From assembly GCA_029204225.1 (NCBI GenBank), contig CM055107.1:17740718-17804717 (forward strand): a stretch of DNA of 64,000 nt, written 5' to 3'. The notes beneath the pieces are model-generated. The model made no database searches. It saw nothing but the letters and a program-made list of their open reading frames with translations, and was not told where the DNA came from. The number at the start of each line of letters is the position of its first letter. Within the stretch, counting starts at the first letter, position 1. This stretch comes from Diphasiastrum complanatum (Eukaryota; Streptophyta; Lycopodiopsida; Lycopodiales; Lycopodiaceae). A program made the position numbers and the translations under genes. Below are positions 1-9,453 of the stretch, one piece after another.

Positions 1-637
1 AATTTTTCTCCTAGTACTTGCCAACAATTCTTATCACCTTGTATAGGTAGATTTTGCCTTTATGAGTGTTTGTGCTTTAGAAATTCACTAAGATTTCACT
101 TGGAGGACTGATCCAAGAGTGTCTTCTAGCATTCAGATGCTTCTAGACTCGGCCCTTTCACTCTTGAACAAATCTAGAATGAAGGTATAATGGATTTCAA
201 TCACTCCCCTTGCAAATCACTCCTTAATCTTAGGTTTATAGCACTCTTTCTCTCTCAACTTCAATGTACACTCAAAAAATCAGAGAATCAAATTCAATGA
301 ACTGTAAACAAGCTTTAATCCATCTATATGATTGATCTAAACCAAGAACAAATCAATGGAATAGAAACAATGCAAGTGAAAGCTTGAAAAATGCACTAAA
401 TTGACTCAAAATTGGTGTATGAAGCTCAAAATGCACCAAACTGAATTTTACTGTCCAAAACAAGTCCTGTACGGCCCCACACATGTGGAAAGTACACCTG
501 TAGCCCACAACAAGATTTGGTACAAATATGGTGGTTCTAGCTATCCATTCAACCTGGCTACCTCAATATTAGCTTGTTTCCAAAAACCTGCCAATTTGGG
601 TATAGTTTAGATCAATTCCTTAAATGCACTTGTACTT
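1..637 (-). mobile_element. Copia family 1 leader remnant (5' untranslated / gag-start region)
   Basis: AT-rich sequence without a convincing ORF. Read on the minus strand it lies directly after a primer-binding site and truncated LTR, so it is the untranslated leader of a copia element. It resembles, with divergence, the leader of element B at about 27,430-27,990: both carry 'aaaaaatcagaga', 'atctagaatga' and a CACATGTG-type palindrome near the PBS. No gag coding remains inside the window; the element runs off the left edge. Confidence 0.6.
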
Positions 638-650
638 AGCTCTGATACCA
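638..650 (-). other. Primer-binding site (initiator tRNA-Met type)
   Basis: The plus strand reads 'agctctgatacca', so the minus strand gives TGGTATCAGAGCT, the usual copia primer site complementary to the 3' end of initiator methionine tRNA. It directly abuts the LTR beginning 'tgtcaaag' at 651, as expected for a minus-strand element. Confidence 0.8.
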
Positions 651-870
651 TGTCAAAGTACAGCAAAAAGGACCAAGAATGGATCCAAATCAGATCCACA
701 AGTGTGATTGGGTGTTAGATTAGATTGATCTACCAATCTACACAAGATTAGATAGCACTAGATAAAATCTACATCAACAAATCTAACAAGAACAATCAAA
801 TATGATCAAAAGTTGTACTTGTTGGTTTCACACGTGTGAAGACCTGTCAGAGTACGGACTACCAGCAAAT
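651..870 (-). repeat. Truncated 5' LTR, copia family 1
   Basis: About 220 bp matching, with divergence, the 3' third of the family 1 LTRs at 16,309-17,109, 28,004-28,790 and 34,279-35,110. Shared landmarks are 'gattagattgatct', 'aacaagaacaatca' and the palindrome 'ttcacacgtgtgaa' followed by 'cctgtcagagtacggact'. Similarity stops near 870, so the 5' part of this LTR is missing. Confidence 0.7.
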
Positions 871-1203
871 AATGAAGTGCCAAGCAGGCTAATGAGAACT
901 CTGAAACATTCTTAACATTTTTTGCATACTTCGATATCCAGCTCCTGTGCTACTGCTCATGAAACTCTCATAAGGACCGCGATAGTTGGCTTTGTTTTAC
1001 AATGAAATGCAGGCGGGCCCAGAAGGGCCTAGAGGACGGACTGCATGAAGAAAAATGGTTTAGCTGAAGCCAATGTAATACTGAGATGATTGAGAGATAA
1101 TTCAAGCTGCAAAACACTTATCAGCTAGAGGAGGCCATCACCTTAGGTGTGTGTTACTTATGAGCATTTCTCATGTTTCTAATATCAAGTTGCGGCGCAA
1201 TGA

Positions 1204-1790
1204 ACTTTTGAGGTCCTGAAATTGACTTACACAATCATGTCAAAAGCATTCTATGCTCCAGTGCAGACGTTCGATGGACTCTTGAGAAAAGCTCCAAAGA
1301 CTAATTATGTGACATGAAATTTATCTGCAATTGATTATCAGCTTTGTTTAGAATAAGAGGTAGTAGTTAGATGCTTTGCACAGTTTCTTCATACAGTTTA
1401 AAGTTGTAGCTTAAGATAACTGCAATACATGAATTGTGTACTGCTATGGCTTTCTTGAGTTTCAAGGTTTTTGAATTACAGTGGTCAATGAAGTGCTCAC
1501 TTATATATAATTACCAATATATGTGCCTTCTGCTTGTGGCACTCTGAGGATGACTCATCCCTTGTAATTGTATGGCTAATACTAATTATCAAGAACTTCT
1601 TGAAGAGAGATACCACTTAAATCTCTTCATGGAATCCTTTCATGAGACATTTGTGATGGTACAAATGATGGAAATGTTGAGTAGTTCCCCATTCAATACA
1701 AAACTCACCATGTTGGCATGTTTTATCTCTTATTCAACCTCCTTGAGTTGGTCCTTTGTCTCCTTGATCCTTGTCAAGTAGGACATATTG
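1204..1790 (+). repeat. Dispersed direct repeat R1, copy 1
   Basis: A stretch of about 590 bp that recurs in the same orientation at 13,459-14,019. Both copies contain 'ctgaaattgac', 'gacgttc', 'agaggtagtagttagatg' and 'catgttggcatgttttat' in the same order, with scattered substitutions and small indels. There is no coding potential and no obvious terminal inverted repeat. It may be a fragment of an unrecognised element or an old segmental duplication. Confidence 0.75.
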
Positions 1791-2054
1791 ATCCTTTGCC
1801 TGATCAACGATCATCAAACTCTCAGTCTTCTGCTCAACGTAGATGCACAAGCTCACATTGTCAGGTGTGGTGTGTGGGCAGCTGGCAGTTCATCGTTCAT
1901 TCCATTTCATCGGGACCGCTGGCAGCAGAAAGCAGAGCTGGAATTGGAAGCTGAGTAGTGGGCTCCATCCATACATATTTTACCTTTTTGGGAATATCAA
2001 AGTAGCAGCAACTGTTTTCTACCATTTTGGTACTTCTACACACACTCTCAGAGT

Positions 2055-2220
2055 CATCAGCATCCTTGGTGGGCTCCACCCTGATACAAAGCACCATTCC
2101 ACCTTTTTAGCAGGTAATCAATTGACAAATTTATGTTATCAGCATCCTTGGTGGGCTCCACCTTGATACAAGCACCATTCCACCTTTTTAGCAGGTGACC
2201 AATTGAACAAATTTACCAAT
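2055..2220 (+). repeat. Tandem duplication, period about 83 bp
   Basis: Two adjacent units beginning 'atcagcatccttggtggg' at 2,055 and 2,138. Each continues through 'ctccacc', 'gataca', 'gcaccattccacctttt' and 'tagcaggt'. The short ORFs crossing this region are not conserved between units, so this is taken as non-coding. A related phrase ('catcctggtgggctccacc') occurs near 21,390 in the composite repeat. Confidence 0.8.
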
Positions 2221-2229
2221 GCATCAGGT

Positions 2230-3264
2230 TGAGGGTGATGGATGAATGGGCTATCACTAGGTGTTTTTGCTTTGAAGTTCAAGGTTTGTGAATGCCTCTG
2301 TTTTTGCTTTGTAGTCGAGCTGACCATTGGAATAAGGTAAATGTAGAATGCATTAACCGATGCTCAAATTTGAGAGTTAATAAGGGTTTAAAATGTGTTG
2401 GGTTTTTTTGCTTTTAGTGCCTAGGATTGTTCTAACAATCTACTAATAATAATCCCATATATGCTCGTAGTTACCAATCACATTCGTAAGTCATTTGACT
2501 ATTGCAACTTGATGCATCTCCATTCTCTCTATGTTTCGTGTTCTATGATCATTGCAAGAATTTTGTTAAAAAGCGAGTTGATATCTTAAGGCCAAAATCT
2601 TACTTCAAACTTCATATTGATCTCTTTTAGCCTGAGAATTGGTTCCAGACTTTGGTTTGTTCAAATCCATCAACCAGTCATATAAGCCAGGAGGTTTATT
2701 TGCACATCCACGTAGCTGCTCCTTTGTTGGAAATACATTTGTTATATTGTTGTCTGTCCTTTTCCATATGCTCTCAGATTAAGGTAGGGACATTTGCATG
2801 ACTGCTACAAGTGTTTTTCATAATGACCTTCCTTTTCAAAGTGCCTCTAAAGATGATCTGGATTTTGATTTTATTATAGTTTAATTTTTGAAGCTCCTTT
2901 GAAGCTGATTTAGAATTCCCGAGCAATTGTATTCCTTGATCATGAAGCAGGGAACAGAAGACATCTCACTGAAGGCAAGCACATGAAGTGTTCTAATTAT
3001 GATTTTGTTTCAGGTTTTGGGTTCAGGGTCACCCCATATATTCACATGGGACAAATTACTAGCCATGGAAGTATTATTTTTAGCCAAAGTTGCATATAGA
3101 ATATGCATCTTCCAGGATAGCTTACAGAGAAAAATCTTTAAGTACAGCCTGCAGCTAGCCTACAGACAATTTCATTTCAATGCATGTGTTTCTGTTTGGG
3201 GGAGCCAATTTTGTGTCCAATCATATTATATTCTCGTTTGCAGTTAGGACGTAACAAGATTTAA
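2230..3264. other. Interval with nothing recognised
   Basis: About 1 kb of AT-rich sequence. Short ORFs are present on both strands but none shows a known motif or a repeat relationship with other parts of the window. Confidence 0.4.
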
Positions 3265-3663
3265 TATTTTCAGAATCTCGCTCTCATTATGAGGTACCAA
3301 TTGAAGTGGGCACTGAAGGTCAAGTGTACAATGCCAAAATTGATGATAGGGAGCTTGAGAACACTGCCTTATGGCACCCAGCAAGGTAGCATCGCAGGTC
3401 GGGTGTACAAGAAAGGTCCTTGGAATGGACTTGGAGCTCGTGCAAAGGCCTTGCATCAAACTGATAGGGAGAGGTGGTATGCCATGGAGGAGTCATGCTG
3501 GCAATGCAAGGACAAGTGGGAATTGTTGACAAGCGACTTTCGCAAGGTATGGGACTACGAAAAAAAATTCCCAAGTGGAAGATCCTCTATTTTTGAGTTG
3601 AGCCCATCAGAGAAGAGGGCCTTCAAGTTGAACAGCAGGTCCCACATCACCCTTGAGTTGTAA
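3265..3663 (+). pseudogene. Trihelix (Myb/SANT-like) DNA-binding domain fragment
   Basis: The frame ending at the TAA at 3,661 encodes 'RERWYAMEESCWQCKDKW', then 'LTSDFRKVWDYEKKFP', 'SSIFELSPSEKRAFKLN' and a short tail. This pattern (CxxKWexLxxdfrkVxdYEk followed by a Phe/Trp-Glu-Leu patch) is typical of the second half of the plant trihelix DNA-binding domain. The upstream part (from about 3,270) reads better in another frame, as 'HYEVPIEVGTEGQVYNAKID...LWHPAR', and ends at TAG just before the domain, so a frameshift near 3,385-3,395 separates the two. A plausible acceptor ('attttcag') precedes 3,274. The first helix was not found. It is most likely a broken gene or captured exon; a live exon with an unusual splice cannot be excluded. 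Confidence 0.55.
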
Positions 3664-4320
3664 GAGTGCAACAGAAATTGGAAACGTAGATTTTTTGGAA
3701 CACGAAATGCAATCTGCAATTATAAATCTCTATTTTTAAAGTTCCGACTTTATTCAGGAGACATGCATAATCTCCCAACTTTTATATTTTGGAAGGAAAT
3801 TGCCACTTCCATAACAACTAACTTTACTGACTACTAACACACACAATTTCAAAAAATTTCGGTTTCCAACAATGAACATTAGGAAAAAAAACTGAAAGAA
3901 TCTTTTAATGAACATGTATTTGCAATTTTAACAAATATATTGAAAACAAGAAATATTAAATTGAAATATTCTTATGTTAAAAATTTGGGGATATTTGGAA
4001 TTTTTTTCGCTTAGTAGTATATGAAATACTTTCGATCGATGAAAATTTGATGTTTTGTGTTTTTTCTCTTGTTAAAATTAATATGGTTGTTTTTATTAAT
4101 AATAGTGCAAGATCGATTTGAAATGGATATCTAATTTTGTTTGTTATAGTTTTTTATGTCCATATCTCTTAATAACATTGTGTACGCACTTTGTTCATGG
4201 TAATAAATTGTATTTTGTTTTTTATAATTCATTGATGCAAATAAATAAAAAATGCAAGTACATTTTTTAAACTAACTTCTCAAAGTTGATTCCTGTGAGA
4301 GCCTGGGGCGAACTCTGCCG
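3664..4320. other. AT-rich interval, nothing recognised
   Basis: Strongly AT-rich, non-coding on both strands. It separates the trihelix fragment from the inverted duplication. Confidence 0.5.
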
Positions 4321-4371
4321 CGAGCACTAGTGGCTGTGTCTCTAATCCTTGCAAATTTGTAGCAAGAAACG

Positions 4372-4659
4372 ATGGAGAACGACTTAGAATAAAAAATCAA
4401 AGATGTAGCGCCTGCGCCCTCGCCTACTGCTCCAACTCCACCAGCTCACTCGCCTGCACCTGATGCTCCTCCTCGTGTGGATGGGATCCCCAGGTTCAGA
4501 CTCGTTAGGCGCTGCATCATGACAATTGTAGATTTTATTTTGCCTTGTGTGCCTTTGTTTATTTGTGGGAGCATAATATTTGCAACGCAACAAATAAAAA
4601 AGACAAAGCATGCGATCGAGCCGGGAGTGGAAGCTCTCAAATTTGGAGTGGAACCTTGA
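4372..4659 (+). pseudogene. Small Pro-rich single-pass membrane protein ORF, left-arm copy
   Basis: The frame from ATG 4,372 to TGA 4,659 (95 codons) is interrupted only by TAA at codon 7 (4,390-4,392). After the stop come a Pro/Ala-rich segment ('APAPSPTAPTPPAHSPAP'), a basic patch ('RFRLVRRC'), a hydrophobic span of about 20 residues ('IVDFILPCVPLFICGSIIFA') and a charged tail ending 'GVEALKFGVEP'. It would be a tail-proximal single-pass membrane protein. The same frame, length and stop occur in the right arm. Most substitutions between arms are silent or conservative by eye, which suggests the frame was once maintained. Family not recognised. Confidence 0.45.
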
Positions 4660-4776
4660 ATGCCTGTACTAGAGCATAGAATGCTTTAACATGATTCTAT
4701 GCTCCAGTGCAGGCGTTCAAGGTTCCACTCCAAATTTGAGAGCTATTAAAAGCATTCTATGCTCCAGTGCAGGCAT

Positions 4777-5064
4777 TCAAGGTTCCACTCCAGATTTGAG
4801 AGCTTCCACTCCCGGCTCGATCGCATGCTTTGTCTTTTTAATTTCTTGCGCTGCAAATATTATGTTCCCACAAATAAACAAAGGCACACAAGGCAAAATA
4901 AAATCTACAATTGTCATGATGCAGCGCCTAACGAGTCTGAACCTGGGGACCCCATCCACATGAGGGGGAGCATTAGGTGCAGGAGAGGGAGCTGGTGGAG
5001 CTGGAGCAACAGGCGAGGGCACGGTTGCTACATCTTTGATTTTTTATTCCAAGTCGTTCTCCAT
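4777..5064 (-). pseudogene. Small Pro-rich single-pass membrane protein ORF, right-arm copy
   Basis: Minus-strand twin of 4,372-4,659, with identical length, ATG at 5,064 and the same TAA at codon 7 (5,044-5,046). The downstream part reads 'PSPVAPAPPAPSPAPNAPP', then 'VPRFRLVRRC', the hydrophobic span 'IVDFILPCVPLFICGNIIFA' and 'GVEALKSGVEP'. Because both arms carry the stop, it predates the duplication or was introduced by conversion. Translation from an upstream exon joined downstream of codon 7 is possible but not supported by a clear acceptor. Confidence 0.45.
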
Positions 5065-5139
5065 CGTTTTCCTGCTACGAATTTGCAAGGATTAGAGATG
5101 CAGCCACTGGTGCGTGCGACAGAGTGACACATCCACTGG

Positions 5140-6540
5140 TGTGCACGTTACCCCGCCAAATGGCTACTTCAAAGCGGAAAGGGCGCGATGGCAACATATA
5201 CTTCACGCCCCCCACCAGTGTTTGGCTTTTAAAAAGTACGTCTTTCTAAAACTTTCAACTCAAAAATGTTGCAGTCTAAAATCTTAGAACTATCAAAGAT
5301 TGCTGTTTATAGTAGCTAGCCTCGTAAAAAAAATAGTGCATCGATTAAAACTATTTTTGATTTCCTAAATTGTGTTTATCATAATAAATTTTTTTCATAA
5401 ATCTCAAGGATCTTTGGCATCCAACTATTTTTCTTGGGCATCAACTTAGCTCGGTCCAACAATTACTTTCATGGAAAAATGTGTTATGAGGTTAGAAATT
5501 AGCCTTGTATCAATAGGTTTACAAACGTAACTTAAATAAAAAAATTGTGCGAAAGATTGAGCACTTGCAAGGTAGAACTTACCCATTTCAAAATTTTATG
5601 TGGTTTCTTGAAGTACTATAATAATCTACATGCATCTTGTATATTCAAAAGCCAACAATTTAGAATCCTACATGTATTTTACTAACCATAAAATTTCCTA
5701 CAAAGTAGATTTTTTTTTGGTTTTTAAGAAGTCAACATCCTCCATTATATCTCTGAAGTCGGTTCTTTAGAAAAGTTGTCGGTTCCATTCCTAGACTATG
5801 CTGGTTTTCCCAGGCACTGCGCCCCACCAATGGATTTTGCCACGTGTTATGCTATAAGCGTGGCATAATCTGAACGATTGAGATAAAATCCTGCCGTGCT
5901 GGGCTTTTCATCACCTAGTGTCACTAAGACACGAGGGGCCCACCAAACTACATCTGTGAAAAAGCAAGACAACAGGCAAGGGCTTGCATTTACGACTATT
6001 TCACCCCTAATCATTAAGATTTTGCCAAGTGGCACACTAGTTATTTTAATGGTTAACTCTTACAAACCTGTCAAAATCTGAACATGTACGACCAGATCCA
6101 ACGATGATGAGTCTTAGATACAACGTCCAGCGGCATGATGTCCTCATGCATCAAGGAAGTTGCCCAAAGGCTATCTATGTCTTCGTGAGGAAGGCCCGAG
6201 GAGGACGGGGGCCTTCCCCGTTGTAAAGAGTGTACAAAAAAGTACCTTCTTTATAGAAGGTTCTACATCCTCGACCAACTCCCTCTTGATAGGTGGTTTA
6301 ATTGGGCCATCAACAAGCTTATGCATCTTACTCTCACCTCTCTTTTTGAGTTCTCTTCCTCGCTGCTTTTGCACTCCATCGATTATCGATTGTAGATATA
6401 GCACTTCCCCGCCATTTTCTAATTCATGGAGCAGGTTGTAGCGGCGATGGATTCATGGATGAGGGCTGCATAGAGTTGCCATATTTGTGTGAGCAACACA
6501 ACACGCATAGTTGTAGGCCACGTTCCAAAACACGTTCTGG
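5140..6540. other. Intergenic interval, nothing recognised
   Basis: No ORF with family features, and no similarity to other repeats in the window was noticed. A plus-strand ORF at 6,160-6,441 is low-complexity Ser/Leu/Pro-rich and is covered on the other strand by a similar-sized ORF, so it is not called. Confidence 0.4.
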
Positions 6541-6542
6541 AT

Positions 6543-6592
6543 CGCGTTCCGGGATTTCCCATTAGGGTTTCCCGGAACGCGGTTTTTTTTTT
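6543..6592 (+). other. GC-rich hairpin followed by a T run
   Basis: The 12-bp arms 'cgcgttccggga' (6,543-6,554) and 'tcccggaacgcg' (6,570-6,581) are perfect inverted repeats around a 15-nt loop, followed by about ten T residues. Degenerate copies of the arm ('cacgttcc', 'acacgttctgg') lie just upstream at about 6,520-6,540. The shape resembles a Pol III terminator with a stem or the tip of a foldback element. Confidence 0.6.
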
Positions 6593-6599
6593 GCTCAGT

Positions 6600-7100
6600 A
6601 CAACATGGGTTCACTGTACCTACTCTTGAATGTTCAATGCAATGCAACATGATTCATGCATGTGATAGAATTCAAAAATCGGAGTAAACTAATCTTATTA
6701 GTACTTACACAAAACATCAATCACAAGAGGAAGAAGATGGACTGCAAGAAGCTATGCTTCAAAAACTGGAAATTGAGATGACAATGGAGGTGGGCGCCCA
6801 TCTGCTCTTATAGAGACTGCCCATACTCAAAAGCAAAAGCTATCCTTCTACAATAGCAATTGGAATGCTAATTATGAAGTCTTAACAATAGAAATCTATG
6901 CTATCTTAGTTAATATAGATTTCTATACTATTCTAGCAAAATTGGTACTAACTTAGGTACCTATACTAAAAATAGATAGTACCTATACTGAAAATAGAAA
7001 TAGGCCTTCTAGCACGCAGGCTGGCCTCTACAATCAATAAATTAACCATTAACTCCTAACAACATGTACTGTGTTGTCAAAACTCTGAACTTGTCACTTG
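6600..7100. other. Interval upstream of the hAT fragment
   Basis: No coding sequence recognised. The N-terminal half of a hAT transposase (zinc finger and first catalytic residues) would be expected here if the element were complete, and it is absent. Confidence 0.35.
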
Positions 7101-7110
7101 TGCCCTATGC

Positions 7111-8480
7111 ATGTTTGCATTTATGTTCATGGTCTTGGCACGACTGCTGAAAGTTCATCAGGGCTTGAGGCAGATGGTTGTTGCCATTGAGTGGGCACAG
7201 TGGGGGCCATCACAGGAGCCCAGGGGTAAGAGATTCGAGCGGACCATTATGTCGAGTGCATTTTGGGATGAGGCACGATCCATTGTGGTGGGCCTACAAC
7301 CTATCTACACTGTCCTGCGCCTTACAGATCGAGAGGGCTGCACATTGGGCCTCTTGTATGAGTTTATGGACAGGCTGGGCGAGGTACATCGCCGACGCTT
7401 ATTACTTAAGCCTTACTAGTTACTAGTTGGTACTAACTTCTAAGTTATAAGTTGTAAGTAATGTTTGAATCATCATTAAATCATTCGACATTCATGATTG
7501 AAGAATGTAGTATGTACTATAATTATTAATGTGTGACGTGTCTTGCAGGCTTGAGGAGGTCCGGCTCCTTTGGCAGAGTAGGTGGGAGTGGTTTCATAGG
7601 CCCCTGCATGCCACATACTCCATCTACTTTGAAGGAGTGAGCAACAATACACATATAGGGAGCTCAGGGATGGCTGGAATGCCTATATCTCCCGAGTTTA
7701 TCCTAATGTACGCAAGCAGGCTAACCTGCTGGATGAGCTCTAGATTTTCAGGCAGGAGACCTTGAAGTTCGCCACTGGCCCGACGCTTTTGAGAGACGAT
7801 AATAACTGACGATGGTCCATTACAGTTTAAACTTCACATTTTACTGCACAATTACTCAATCAGATTGTTGGTTACTAGTAACTAGTAACTAGTAACTACT
7901 AACTTGATAGCTGCATTTATTTACTTGCATAACTTGCATGGGAATCAGGTCCCAAGATGGCTATAACTTGCAACTACTAACTCCCCCTTGAACTGTGATT
8001 TAAGCCAGTTGCGTCCTGTATCATGGTGGTCGAAGTTTGGGATTGATGTCCCCAAATTGCGTCGTCTTGCCATCAGGATTCTCTCACGGGACTGCAGTGC
8101 AGTCGCTTCTGAGAGAAACTGGAGTGTCCATTCCTTGATTCACACGAAGAAGAGGAATCAACTCTCCTCCGCACAGTTGGAGAGGTTGGTGTACGTACAC
8201 GCCAACCTGAGACTTTTGGGTAGACTCTAGACCACCATAGAGCCTATCTAGGTAAGCCATATATTATAATTTCTAACATGTGATCCCATTTAGTAGATAC
8301 TAGATAGATCATAGTAGACTGTAGCTAAATTTTAACTTTTGTCGGCCCTCCAAATTTTATCTTGATTTCAATGTGCATTGTGACATGTGCGTAGATTAAT
8401 CTCGATGAGATCGATGTGGCAAAGGTTCCAGATTTGCCACCGAGAGACCAGGCAGAGGAGGACATGCACAGTCTTTGTGG
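7111..8480 (+). pseudogene. hAT-family transposase, C-terminal half
   Basis: Three blocks in order. First (about 7,150-7,420): 'QMVVAIEWAQWG', then 'SSAFWDEARSIVVGLQPIYT', 'VLRLTDRE' and 'LLYEFMDRLGE', the core C-terminal region of plant hAT transposases. Second (7,547-7,765): 'WQSRWEWFHRPLHATYSIYF'. Third (7,988-8,230): 'PVSWWSKFGIDVPKLRRLAI', then 'CSAVASERNWSVHSLIHTKK' and 'LVYVHANLRLL', the hAT dimerisation domain (Dimer_Tnp_hAT). A final piece at about 8,400-8,475 reads 'IDVAKVPDLPPRDQAEEDM', a usual hAT tail. The blocks are separated by non-coding stretches, which may be introns (the second starts after 'ttgcag') or decay. The N-terminal DNA-binding part is missing, so the element is non-autonomous. 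Confidence 0.85.
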
Positions 8481-8484
8481 CCTT

Positions 8485-9450
8485 TTTGTTCTGGCTTCTA
8501 GTACTTTTTATCAGTACAAGCATTCAATAAAGAAATGCCATCTGCTCTCATCTTTGCAAAGTTCAAACTAACAATCTCTTTAAAATTATAAAAGGTATTT
8601 TCACCTCAATATCCATGCTTGGTCCATTGGGTTGTGGAGTCGAACATTTTCAAGTCATTTCTCTCTCTTCTAGCACCAACTTGTTTCCGTTATTTTTACA
8701 TATTTCTTGATTGTTTCCTAGCTTTTAAGGCTCAACAAAAATCAGGAGAGACTAAATCATATCTATGGTCTTGTAAAAGGATCTAGATAATAGGTACACA
8801 ATTCAACTTACTATTAGTGGAGAAAAGTGAGAAGAAGTCCCTTTCGCTGATCAATCCAAACTTCTCTATTATAGATCAAACGTCTTGAGTCGCTAAGCAC
8901 ATGTAGAAGAAAGTCAAGACACCATGAAACGAAGTGACGCAAGAATTCGATGTTTGGTTGAGTTAAAAAAACATAATAATATACACAACTACTTGTTGAT
9001 CTTGGGAGTTGACATCCAAGCTAATTTCTAGCAATTACTACTAAATTTTATTAAAAAAGCTCAATCTTATTGTTTTGAAGCTAGGTGGAAAATAGTGAAC
9101 ATTCTATATGTGTGATAACCTTTCCATCACACACACACACACACACATCTTAGATTAACCACTGAGGGGTCCATCTCATATGTAATAGACTTGCCTATAC
9201 TAATCTAATTACGTGTGGTAGGAGTCCCAATCACCTGTGATTGTTTTGACATTTGGAATGAAGCAAGAAACCATCTATAAAAATGACTTTTAGCTTTAGA
9301 TTGATTTTGAACAGAGCTCTGAAGTTGACTTTATGAGAGAACTCCTTATTTCTACCAGTTATGGACTTGGCTCATCACATTCGCCGCGTATAATCTTTTA
9401 TCATTAGTTTTTAAATACTCTAGTTTTCCATTATCTCAAGGTTTTTGGTT
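8485..9450. other. Non-coding interval with a short (CA)n tract
   Basis: No gene recognised. A perfect (CA)10 run lies at 9,128-9,147. Confidence 0.5.
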
Positions 9451-9453
9451 GTG

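Larger units (their letters stand above)
4324..5128. repeat. Large imperfect inverted duplication (about 350-bp arms)
   Basis: The left arm (about 4,324-4,680) and right arm (about 4,750-5,128) are inverted copies: 'ctaatccttgcaaattt' at 4,342 is mirrored near 5,090, and 'gatcgagccgggagtgga' at 4,615 near 4,805. The centre carries an extra partial copy, so the right side holds a tandem duplication of about 58 bp ('attctatgctccagtgcagg' at 4,695 and again at 4,755). Both arms contain the same 288-bp reading frame. The arms differ by scattered substitutions, so this is not an assembly mirror. The structure could form a long hairpin. Confidence 0.9.

Noticed and set aside
4372-5064. Stop-codon recoding or U-to-C RNA editing at the shared TAA
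   Set aside because: The locus appears nuclear and no evidence for editing is visible; simple decay or alternative start is simpler.
6160-6441. 93-codon plus-strand ORF as a gene
   Set aside because: Low-complexity composition, no motif, and an overlapping ORF of similar size on the other strand.
6543-6592. Bacterial-type Rho-independent terminator
   Set aside because: The context is a plant nuclear genome; no adjacent gene ends there.
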